Positions 11,459-24,072 of a stretch of 64,000 bases of DNA are shown in pieces (position 1 is the stretch's first letter; every line of letters starts with the position of its first letter). The notes beneath the pieces were generated by a model, which worked only from the letters and a program-made list of their open reading frames with translations, made no database searches and was not told the DNA's origin. The DNA is from Anoplolepis gracilipes (Eukaryota; Arthropoda; Insecta; Hymenoptera; Formicidae), in the NCBI RefSeq assembly GCF_047496725.1, contig NC_132977.1:4125501-4189500 (forward strand). Reading direction: 5' to 3'. Made by a program: the position numbers and the translations under genes.

Positions 11459-12040
11459 AATTATAATTAATTTATACTGAAAAAAGTTATTGAGACTTTT
11501 TGCAAACTTAGATCTTTTATAAAAAATTTTATTGATCACCATATTTGTCCCTTTCTTTATCACTAATTTTTTCATTAAATCCAATAAATTCCTTTTTACT
11601 AATTTTTCCATTAAAAACAAAGGAAAAACTTTTTTTGCAGAAATGGTCAAGTTAGAAAAAGAAAAATATTTATTATTATTTAAAATCATATAAAACCGGT
11701 TTTTTAATGGAATATTCACATAGAAAAAAAGATGACACATAGATATAAATTTTCTTACACTTTTGCATGCGCATATGTATGTAAATATTTAAAAATTTCT
11801 AAATTAAATTAATATTATATTTATATTAATATATTTATATCTAACTAAGATAATTAATTTATACTAAAAAAATTATTATTGAGACTTTTGAAAAACTGAC
11901 CTTTTTTAAAAGATTTTGTTGATCACAATATTTGTTCCTTCAATATTAGTTTTTTTTTACTGATTTTCCTATTAAATCGAATAAATTCCTTCTTACTATT
12001 TTTTTTCGATTAAAAACAAGAAAAATATTTTGCCAAAATG
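11459..12040. repeat. Degenerate direct duplication (about 185-bp units)
   Basis: Positions 11459-11646 and 11849-12039 are two diverged copies in the same orientation. Both begin ATAATTAATTTATACT, continue through TTATTGAGACTTTT and TTGATCAC, and share AATAAATTCCTT and TTAAAAACAA. Similarity resumes at ATGTAAATATTT (about 11779 and 12038), so copy one carries an extra insertion. An open minus-strand frame over copy one (11438-11740) is not preserved in copy two. Confidence 0.65.
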
Positions 12041-13206
12041 TAAATATTTCAAAATTTCTAAAGTAATCAATATCATTTATAATATAATATAATAATCCTC
12101 GTGAAATAGAGCAATTTTGAATTGAAATTTTGTTCTTGATGTTTTCTCCAATTGATTATTCTTTCTTTTCCTTCTTTATAATAAAATTCTTCCTTTTCAT
12201 TCAAATTAACTTGTCCAAACAATTATCAAAAGGTCTCTATGGCTGTCATTCGTAACTATACAGAATAATATGCAGAATAATAAAAAATAATCAGAATTTT
12301 ACACTTGAATAGCGATGAATAATAATTATATGATTTATTTTAATTAAGAATAATAATAATAAATAAGAATAATTTATAAGAATTTAATTAAGAATAATTT
12401 ATAAGATTTTTGATAAGTATTAAGTGAAGAATAAAACAAAAAAAAACATAAAATAAAACAAAAAAAAACAAAATAAAATCATTAAAATTATTTTATCTTA
12501 AGGACAAATTATATAAAAAATTATCTAAATTTTAAATATTATATGAAGAATTATATAGAGTTTATTACTTATAAATCACTTTTTTAAATAAATTGAGATA
12601 TAAAATTATGTTATGTATTAATATCTAAACAAAAATTATATAATTATATTTATTGTAAATGGTTAGAAAAAATAAAGATTTGTAAAATTTTCTTCGGCAA
12701 ACAGAAAATGTAAATTTTTATTTTACCCAAAAATCAACGTACACGACGGGACGTATTACATCATTATATAATATAAATATATAGAATTGGACGGTTTTTG
12801 ACATAAGATTTACGACTAGAATTATAAGCGAAAGTCTCATTCGATAATATGCTTTTAATTATCTATTACTTTTATATCTATTATTATTTGATTCAATTTA
12901 TTTTAGTATTCAAACCTTCTTCAGTGCAATGACTTTTATCATTTATAAGTTATTATAAACTTTTATATTTATGTATATAATAATTTTATAAATTTATAAA
13001 TAATTGTTTGCATGTTTTATTATTATAAATAGAAATCTCTTCTCGTATATATGTGTATATTGTTTAAATGTATGTGTATCTGCGTATGTTGTGTATGTGT
13101 TAAATAACATTGGGCTGAAATGCAATCGATTTTTGAAAGTAAATATAATAAAGTTTCACGTTCGATTTTTCGAGGTATCCAGTAAGTGTGATCGATTTGG
13201 TTGCTT

Positions 13207-13360
13207 TGAATGAACGCATGTCAGTCCCGTTATCGTTTCCGAGTGGGTCACCGGCACCTCGCCAGGATTAACTCGCTGCCGTGCCGCGCGTGCACCGGAC
13301 TTGTTCCGTGAACGGGCCGTTCTCGATGAAGCTCTGGTGGGGTATAATACAGTGTCGGCT
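13207..13360. other. Isolated GC-richer patch of unknown role
   Basis: A stretch with many CG dinucleotides (for example CTCGCTGCCGTGCCGCGCG) stands out from its AT-rich surroundings 900 bp upstream of the chitin-binding gene. It could be an untranslated exon or a regulatory element. No convincing coding frame or splice pair was found. Confidence 0.3.
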
Positions 13361-13939
13361 TATTTTTCTAGCGAATCCCCATCAATTTTTCAAATCTGAG
13401 CACAATGTCTTAAACTTTTTATTTATCGTAAAATTTAAGATTTTCTTTATAATATTCAATTAAAAATTAATATTTTTTTCAATATTTTATATATTAAATA
13501 CTTGACTTGTAGTTTTATAGTGTAGTATATTATTAAATAAAGGGTTAAATAAATTCTTGTAAATTTTTGTGATAATAATTTCTTTGAATATAATATACAA
13601 AACAGTAAATTAAAAAAACATTTAAGGAGTAAATCAAAAAGTTTATATTATATCTACAGCTCCTAAATAATACAGGAATAATGTATATATTTATTTTATT
13701 TTAATAGAATAAAATATAGGTAATAATAATAATTTAGAACATGAAAAATAAATAATCAAAAATGAGAAAAATAAATATAGAAGAAGACTAGAATCAAAGA
13801 ATGATTCTCAATTTGTAACACATTCTTAGAATAATTGTTTGCATGTTTAGTATTGTAAATTATAAAAAGTATTATATATTATTAAGTTAAAAAAAAAATA
13901 CATATTTGAGAAATATTCGAGTTTCAGTTTTATAGAACA

Positions 13940-14258
13940 TTGTACTTTATATGGGAGAAGATCGGATGCATAAGGCCCGGACTCGGTCGGCCCTGAGGGG
14001 CCAGATGAAGTTTGAAAGTGGTTGCCTTCGTCGAGCATGTCCATGCGCTATTAGTATCCGCGGGATCGAGTAACCTGCTGCACGTTTTTCCTCGTCGATC
14101 ATTTGCAGCAAGGACAAACTCGATTAGCTTGCAAACAAGTTCCTTCCACGAGGTTCATCGCGTTTGCCGGTTTATCCATTTCTGCGGAGAAGCTGCAAAG
14201 CTCAAAATCATCTTTTCTCTTAAGATTCTTCATAATAATCAAAACTGGATTCACGAAA
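13940..14258 (+). promoter_or_regulatory. Probable promoter and 5' UTR of the chitin-binding gene
   Basis: A TATA-like TTTATATGG lies at about 13947, followed by a GC-richer stretch with the inverted motif GGCCCTGAGGGGCC. It runs without interruption to the start codon at 14259. The position of the TATA-like box would put transcription start near 13975. This is an inference from composition and position only. Confidence 0.35.
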
Positions 14259-17200
14259 ATGAAGATCGCTAGCACATTATTTCTATTCGTTGTCGTCGGT
14301 AAGTAATTTGTTTTTGTTTAAAGAGAGTGACGTAGCTGGTGGTTTATTTATTTTGTAAAAAAGATAAATGTTTAATTAGCTTGTATTTTTATCAAACAGA
14401 ATTAAAATATAATTTTAAAAGATTTTATTAAATTGCAACTGTGTTTTGGAAATTTCAAAATAATTTTCACGTATAGAGCTATATTAATTTAATTTGATTG
14501 TTAATTTATTATATTATATATATAATCATTTATGTAATTTTAACTTATTATATTAGATGTATAATTTTGATAATTGTGTGTAGATTCTAAGTTAAATTTT
14601 TAATAAATAAATTTTTAATTAAAGCGGTAACTGTTGTCAAATTCGCTGTAAACCATACAGTTATGTAACTTTTAATGTATGTTAAATGCATATAATTAAT
14701 GCAGATATGCAGATGTGTGTGCAACAGCATTAATACATCTAGTTATTTTATCTCTTATAAAAATCTATATATACTATGTACATTGTGTATATGCATTTCA
14801 AATTTAATTAAATTTTTTAAAAAATGTTATTTATTAATCAAGCGATTGAGCATCAGCATACAACAATTTGCTTTAAACATGTATATTTATTAATCAAATA
14901 AACACACATGCATAGTTTACATTTATACATTTATACAAGCGACTTTGCGACAAAAATATCAGAATTCCCATGTCGTGACAAAATACAACAATCGCAATAA
15001 ATGTCTCAATCGCTCGATATTTATAAATGTAAATTTTTATTAAATATTTTCTTTAATATTAAATACTTTTGGAAAACATCGGTTTTCAAATTTCCTTATG
15101 CATGATCATACTTTAATAACACTAATAGTTTAAACATTGATATCAATTTATACAAATATTAAGGTATTATAGTAATAGTTTTTAATATTTGTTAAAGAGG
15201 AAGCTTAATCAAATAATTTATTCATTGTCAGATATTATTTTATTTGTAATTATTTTAAAATACATCATGTATAAATACAATATAATAATATCAGAGACTT
15301 ATGATTAGTATTTAATCACAAATCTCTGATATTTTTTGATAAAGATTTATATTTTTTTGCGTGTCCCTAAGATTATTTTTTCACTCATATTGAGTAAAAA
15401 GTTTTTATATGAAAATATTTAATTCTTTATTAATTTTACTTTGTTTTTCATATTCTATCGTCACGTAAATAAAAGTCATCGATCTGCAATAGGGTCGTAT
15501 TTGGAAACCGATCATGAAAATCGTTAACGGTTCTACTGGGCTATTGTAGGTTGCTGGGCCTTTCTCTTATTATTTTATATTGCGCCTTGTATGAATCGCA
15601 TAATTTTATTCTGTGCTATTGACTGCGACGTCTGTATCTTCTATTAGACTGCACTATTCACACTCGATCAATTAATTGGCGTATTTCTTTCTTACTGTAC
15701 TAATAGCCTCGATACTTCTATCTAAGTAAAAAATTTTCTCGCTCTGCGACAAAATGTACTTGTAAATATGGGTCTTTGTGCGCGGTGTAAGCGGGCATTT
15801 TACATGCCCCGCGGAAAACTCGTGTCATACTTACGTACGTGAGTCGCGCAAAAATAATTTTCCGTAATTTCACGCTACTGTTTGCGATGATCTGAGCGTG
15901 ACTGTGATGGTTACGCATCGTGAAAAGTAGCCGGACTTCTCTTGTGGGTCGATACTATAGTGCGTTGCACTCGATGCATCATCATGATGTGTCAGAATCA
16001 GCACGCGAAGAGATGTTGAAAATTTTAATTTTATTCCCATACGGAAACTTTTCTTATTATTTTCGCGATAACAAAGTATATAGTTCTAATCAAGATCAAT
16101 CATGGTTGCAAAAAAAAAAAATGATAAATGACAAACTAAATTGTTTATACAAATATTTTAAATAATATATTTTTTTTAATCTTTCAATCAATGAAAGTAT
16201 TTGTAAATAATAATGTTAATATAATAATTTTTTTGTACAATATCTTTACAATAATATGTAAAAAATAAATTTATAAAATATTAAATGTTGCTCTATATGT
16301 TTCGAAAACGCATTGAAATTTATCTGCCTAAACGTGTGTGACATTGTAAATTATTTATCCATCCGAGAGTTGTAAAGCAAAAAGAAATCTCAAACTAGTC
16401 GGTGTATATATTACGTATTTAACCTGTGTACATAAAATGTAAATAATGACAAATCTCGATTACTCGTTCTATAACAGTTTTTAATTCTTTTTTGCATATA
16501 TATTAGATATTACACTAATGATTTAGTAATATCATAAGAACTGTTGATATGTTCATTTCGCAACTTATTATTCGATTCAATGAGATAACTAACACATTGT
16601 AAATTAAGAGAGAACTTTACGCAGTATAGTTCATAATCAATAATAAAATGTTAGGAGAACAGTATCCAAAAACTTAACAAAATTAAATTTGTATACTTTT
16701 TACTAGATATAGATATTATTATGTTATTCTATATGCATCATCTCTTTGATATTAATATATTAGAACATATGGAATTACAGAGTTAATGATTTTCCACGAT
16801 ATCTACCTTTATAATAATACTAGAAGAAATTAAATATTGCGTAACTTGATTCTTTAGACAGCATCATATGATTAAATGTGTTTCAAAACAGATTCACGTA
16901 ACAAAACGTTCCTTACGTGATAAGTTGCACGCGTAACAATACATATTATGGGAGAACGAAAAAAAATTACCATGAAAAGAAAAGTATTGTCATTGATCCG
17001 TTCATTGATGCAGGATAGAAAGTCAGAAGAAGATCAGGTGCGCTTCTTGCAGAATGTAGAGTGGAAAAAATAGAACAAGGCGTCGACGAAAGTACGCAAT
17101 TTCAATTGCTGGATGATTGAAAGTGATCTAAGAGAAAGGAATTGTGAAGTTGTTTCGCTTCTACAAATATAACTGCATATTATCGATCGTTCTTATAAAA

Positions 17201-17513
17201 GTAAAAGATAGAGAAAGAAAGACGTCTTGGTCGAGGGTTTATGAAAGACATCGTGACATGCACATCTTATGTGCCACAAACCTGTCATGTCATACATATA
17301 ACACATAATTTCGTTAAATTAAAGGTTCGTGAAAGCTTTCTCCCCGCGAAAAGTACCTTTTCTATTTATATCTAATACTGGGATAAATAAGAAAGTAAGT
17401 GTATAAATTAAAATAGACATTTTAAAAATTCTTCAGAATTTTAATTTTAACATTTAAATAAAACACTTTTTTTCTATCGACGATTTTTATCTATTTTACA
17501 CATATTGTACACC

Positions 17514-17557
<44 letters not shown>

Positions 17558-20500
17558 TATATATTTTCAAGGAGCCTATCACGTTCAACTTAGGAAATAT
17601 TATTCATTCTAAAATATTAAAACAGTTACTGTTATCTTTAATTTATCTAGTTAACTTTATTTGCTATAAATTGTACGTGTAACCGATTGTTTACATGGAC
17701 TCAATAAAATAGCACGCTCCACAATAATAAAGGAATATATTCTGTTTTATGAATAATTTTGAAATAGGAATACTTCAACAATACTTTAGGCTCCTTCAAA
17801 ATGAAAAATGAATAGTCGCGTCTGCCGATAATCTTTTTACCAAGATTCATGAAACACGTATTTAGGGAATTAGGCCAACGTGTCTCTATGCAAATGTCAT
17901 CTATTCGCATACTTTCTAGTCAGTTACGTCGAACAATATTGTTTGTGCTAATTAGACGTTAATTATTTATTATATTTATAATTGTGGAAAAAATGCATTT
18001 TTATTTTAACCGTTACATTTTTATTACAGATATTTTAAACACATTTTCGTAAAAGTATTATTTAACGTTTTATCTAATAATAATATTTACGATTTCTTTC
18101 CTATTGTAATAAGAAAAGTAGTAATAAAAAGTAAAGAGTACACTCTCGAATAATACAAATATATAGAGAGTAAAATGATCTACTTTCGATCTACTTTCCG
18201 TTCTATCGAATCAGCTTTGTCTTGATTGATGATCGCGATCAACAAATCATTATATACGCTTTAAAGAATCACTGAATGTTTATCGTGTTTTTTCGTCGAA
18301 AATTGCTACTATTTGCGAAAAGAGAGATTTTATCGTTACTTTCTAAATGTCGAACGTATTGATTTTCTCCTGTTCTATCTATAATTGGGATCCGTTCTTA
18401 TGATAGCGCAAAGATAATAGAGTAACAACGTAGAAGTGGCTGCAGCAGTCAAGGTGAAGGTCAGCCTTGGGAAAGTATGGTCGTACACACATACAGTTAC
18501 TTAGTATACGGCCATTGTTATGTCCTCCGATGCGACGAAAAACCCGGTTAAGCGAAGAAAAGTGAATATCATTATTCGTAGGATCCTGTATTAACTCTCA
18601 AGGATTATATCGTCATTCGATTACATCAGGCATCCCTCAAAAGTGAAAAACAGTGAAAGTATACGCGCGATTTGTAAAAAGTCATTGTCCTCATTTTGGT
18701 TATTTATTACATATGCTTAGCATATAAAATGACGAATTTTTATGACGAAATCTTGCAAAAATATTAACTATTCAACTGAATTATCCTGTACGCAAGACGC
18801 AATTTAATTTGTCAATGTTTTTCTATAGCTTGTCCATAAATATTATATTATTAAATATTACTTTATATAATATTTATATTATTAAATATTATTAAATATT
18901 ATTAAATAATGTATATACATGTGATAATCATATTTTACCTTTCACATAATTAAAATATAATATATGGAATATATATATATATATATTAAAATAATTATAA
19001 GAAATAAATTTTTATGAATCAGCTGATGGAATGTTGTTTTAAAATAATTAGTATACGACCGAACCTAATCACGATATGACGAAATTTTACATAGTAATGA
19101 GATTTCGTCGATTTAGTTTTACTCACTTCTCGCTGTCACATGAATCGTGTACACGCGACACATATGATTACCGGTGATTTTGAAAAAAGAGTTTTTACGG
19201 CTGCTTATCGAACCGAAACAGTGAAATTTCTATTCAAAGATAATGTTCTATGTTACGAAATCTCCTTGTTTTCCGGAGTTTCGTTTGTTATAGTGCAATA
19301 CGATTGTATAATGAAAATTCAGAGCAACAAAAAAACATTCATGATAAGAAACTTCGTCAGGAGAGAACGAAACAATATTGATAATCCGGCCCGCTGTAAT
19401 TATTAATGCAATTTGTGCACTATGGCAATTTATGCCCTCTGCCGTACGTAGCCTGCGTAATTTTTTTTACAAAATTTTATTATTTCCCATCCGGCTGCCT
19501 CTACGTCAGACAAAAAAGCGATGTTGACAATAGTGACATAGTGATTTTATATCAATTAAAATGATTCAAGAAGAATTCGACATCCGTAAGAAAGCAGTTT
19601 AACTACATAGGAACCATATAATGTGTTGTGCTCGGTCAAGACAGAGCGTTTAGTGAGGTTTCAAGTGGGTCACTAGGCCTTGGCCCAATGGCACGCCTGG
19701 GATCCGGCAAATGTTCTTCGAACAAATTCCGGAAGTACCTTTCACAAAGTTTGGAGTGCTCGTTTCGCAAATTAAGAAAAATGTAACTTCTGCAAAGCGT
19801 GCTTGTAAACATATACATATTTCAATGCATATGTTTTAATGCAATGTGTTGAGCTAGATAGTAATTCGAGCATACAATCATCACATAAAGTGATATTTAT
19901 TTATTTAGTTAAATTATTTAGTTAAATTATTTATAATTAATAAGAGACAAGCATCTAGAGTAAGTTAGAGTAAGTTATATAGATGTAAGTAAGTTAGAGC
20001 AAGATCTGAAAATAAGTTATATAGATATGAAAGTAGTTATTTTTTTAAATGTAATAATTATTTATTATAAAGATAGTATTAGCTATTAATCTTTTTGTAA
20101 TAATAAGAAATTATATTATTAGTATATTAGTATCATCAAAAGTAGAAAATGTTATTGCAACGTAAAAGTCAAAATAGACAATTTATAATATTTAGCCTAC
20201 AATTGCAATGATGCTTAAACTTAAATAAGGAGGATAAACGCGTGGATGTAAATCAGTTATTATTTTCTTGTCGTGATTGTAATTACATATAGTTATTCAT
20301 CTCTAAAATACTCTTCAAGAAAAAAAGTTGAAAGATAGAAATTAAATAGATATTTTTTACAACATGATTTGCTATCAACTAATATGTTTACATTGTCATT
20401 AAAAAAAATAATTGTTTCGCGATTAAAACATATTTTTATTAATTAATAATAATTTGCTTCACACAAATATAAAATATTCTAAAAAATATCGTAATATTGC

Positions 20501-23500
20501 TATTATTAATTTATTAAAATTATATATAAATAGAATTTTTGTTTTATATGTATATACATATAAAACCGATTGTGTATATCTATATGTGTGTGTGTGTGTA
20601 TACATAATATAAAAAAAAGTTTAGAAAAAAATAATATAATAAAAATTGCGGATTATAGAGTTCTCTCTTAAACAAACATTTTACAATTCATATTAATCTT
20701 ATAAGATTCATCTGATAAGAGGGATATTACACACAAATGCGTGAAACTACATCTCCTCGAAACACATGATGTTAACAGACGTCGAAGAATCAATAGCACA
20801 GAAATATGCGTGCTCTGCTCGCTTACAAATATGTACTCTGATAATTCAATTTTTTTCACTTAAATTATATTCATTTTTATTATTTGATGTATTAAAGTTT
20901 TTTATATATATTTTCATATATTTATAAAAATAAAATATTGTGTTATTTTTTTATTTATATAACATTATTTATTATTTAGTTATAATCATTGTAATTAAAT
21001 GATAATTAGTGTGTTAATAATGATAATAAGTTGTTACATTCAATGATTTTAAAATATCTATTATATAATATGAACTTATTATAATAATAATTCTTATATA
21101 AACATTTTATTTGAATCTTTATATAATACAAATGTTTACAATTTATTTCTACATTAATAAAAGCAAAGCATCTTTTATTTAATCTATAGCTACTTGACAA
21201 CAAAAAAATCGGAAATTATAATTAAATACATTCTCTAATCAAAATTGCATGTCGCATCGGAGCTTGAGGCGATCATTAATATAATAGGCATTATTAATAT
21301 AATATGCAGTTTAAGAAAATTTTAAAATTCACGAAATTATAATATTATCATCAGGATAAACGTATCGCGCGGATCGTTATTCCGTATTCGATGGGAACGA
21401 TCCATGGCTTTGTTTTTTTCCGGTTTTTTACAGGATGTACGTGGCGAGAGGCACTATGCACATGTGTATTTCAATCGGACTTTGGTTTTGTGCTAAACTG
21501 CGCTTTCAAAAAGTCCGGACTCTTCCGTGTCAGAAATCTGGGTGGCGTCAAAGGCTACGTCGGCCTGGGTGAGTTGAATTATGGGAACGATCGCGATCAT
21601 CGATCTCAATAACCGTATTCATCAATAGGTCGATTTTTCCGGTTTAATCGATTAATCTCATCGAAGATATAAGCAGACAACTGGAGGCAAAAGACTATAG
21701 TCGCGCCGAATCTTTTTTTCTAAATCCTCTAAAAATCTCGATTATATATTAAATATTACGTCTCACACGCTTTTAATTTATGAGAAAAAAATAATTCTAT
21801 TAAATACACATTTTTTTAATGTTTTAATTAGATATTTAATGTACTATATTAATGTATTTAATAAAGTAAAAATGATATTAACTTTAATCTACTTTACTGC
21901 AAATTTTATGTGCAAAAAATAAATTAATTTAAATTTTATTTATAAAAGGTATCATAATTTATGTAACTTTTATTCTGTTGACATTTAATTTATTCGTCAC
22001 ACTTATATAACTCTTGTAATCACGTACAGATTAATGTTTACTTTTACCTTGACACTTCTTTTGATACTTGCTTTTTAAAGAACTAAATTACATACATTTG
22101 ACTATTTGATACATTGCATAAATCTCTTAGCCAATTTTTGCTATAAAAATATTACGCAATATTCCTATAATGTATTGATCCTTACATTTACAAAAGGTCT
22201 TCCTGTCAGGAATATTTTTCAAGAGAGAATTGAAGATTCTTATCACTTTGTAATTGAGTTAATCAAATCCTTTTATGTCGCCTAAAATGAATTAATCTTA
22301 TTCAAACAGATATATGCACCTTTCACAGTGTTGTGAAATTCTTTCTGCTACATGTACATAAATGTACATATATTTATAATAATTTCTAAATTATACGTAA
22401 CCTAGTTTGTATATATATTTTATTCATAGTTTAAGACTTGCGAAATGAGTTTCTACCAATTTGTTTTTCATATGTTTATTAGTGTACTTATATCATCTTC
22501 AAAGGATTGAGAAACAAGGTAGCTTGAATAATGTAGTAAAATTTTCGCGCCAGTGCGTTATTTGCATGCAAGCTAGTAAATACATTTATCGTACCATTAT
22601 GTCGAAAAGACATCCGATGACATGCAAACGTTGCATAATTCCAAAGATAAAAGAAAACCAGTGATAAATACATTAATAAAAAATAATGCGTCATAACGAC
22701 ACCCTGCAAAATGTATCATAGCAAATCAAATTGTCAAATCGAACGATTTATATAATTCTGTTTCCTACCTCTCATACTTATTACGAATGTGATAGAAATA
22801 TCCAGTTGTACATTTCACCGTGATTGTATAATACTATCAATTTTTAAAAATACTTGTCTTTTACATTTTAATTTTTTACATCTCTAACAATTGATGTAAT
22901 TAATCTTTATTATCTTACAATTAGTTAATTTCAAAAAATCTACATAAATTGCATCAGAGAACTCTAACTAACAACAAGAGTCATACGTAACGGCCTTATC
23001 TACGATCTGATTGCATGAATGCTGCCCTTTAACCGATTTCTATTGCAATTTTACAGCTTTAAAAAACGCGGTGACAATGCTGATGATTTATTTATCACCT
23101 TGACTCGACCTAGTTACCGATCATCCATGTAATGTTCGCATAAATATCTCCGGGCACAATTTACATTTAATATATGCAATGCAGAATCAAAGATGCATTG
23201 TAAAAATGAGTTATCATAATAGCCGCAATTAAAATGAAGCAATATCCCTTACGTAATACCTGCCTATCTTTGAAACTGTTCACAACTTGGAAGAAGTCTG
23301 TTTACAACTTTATTAGCATTTTACTAGAACATGTTTATGCATCACAATAGTTTCCATGAGCATATAGTTAGCATTGACATACATAAACGTGATTATGGAA
23401 AAAAATTCAAAAAAGAGCTCCTGTATACAGGGTGTCTATTCATAAATGTCCAAGCAAATATCTCGCAACTAATTGAAATTACAAAAAAAGATTAATAAGA

Positions 23501-24011
23501 GAAATTTGCACGGCTTTGAGTCTGCTATAAGAAGAATCAATTTTTGTAAAGAAAACACATAATTAAAGAAAAAATATATGTAACTGTTTGTTGCAAATTT
23601 AATTTTTTAAGGTAACTATGTGTTTTTTATACCAATTAATTTCTCTCATTATTCTGTGCGTAAAATTATTAAGGCAAGATAATCAAAAGAAGAATATTTT
23701 ACGAGATATTTCACAGTTAATTATATCACATTAAAGTATAAAATAAAGATGTTTACGATATTTTACAAGAGTAAAATATAGTAAATTTTTGGCCGTCATA
23801 CTCTTATAACTTTTTATGAAGAAATTGCGAGAAATGGATTATTATAAAAAAATTAAAGTAGTTCCACTTGAAAAAATTAAAATGACTTTGTAACTCGAAA
23901 AAGTCACGAATAAATAAAATATTTTTACATGCCACATTGTGTCAGTATACTCAAAACAGTATAAATTTCTCTTATTAAACTTTTTATAACTTCACTCAGT
24001 TGCGATATATG

Positions 24012-24072
<61 letters not shown>

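Larger units (their letters stand above)
10410..14258. other. Intergenic AT-rich region
   Basis: This is non-coding apart from a degenerate direct duplication (11459-12040) and a short GC-richer island near 13.2-13.35 kb. The last 300 bp are the probable promoter and 5' UTR of the chitin-binding gene. Confidence 0.5.

Noticed and set aside
15718..16165. Open frames on both strands in the first intron of the chitin-binding gene
   Set aside because: No compatible splice phases and no recognisable protein family; probably intronic chance frames.
17239..17262. TGAAAGACAT matches the seed of miR-71
   Set aside because: The rest of the mature sequence differs and no good precursor hairpin forms with the downstream bases.
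19636..19818. Minus-strand 60-codon frame in a GC-richer patch (contains LPDPRRAIGPRP)
   Set aside because: Could be an old retrocopy fragment, but nothing recognisable supports it.
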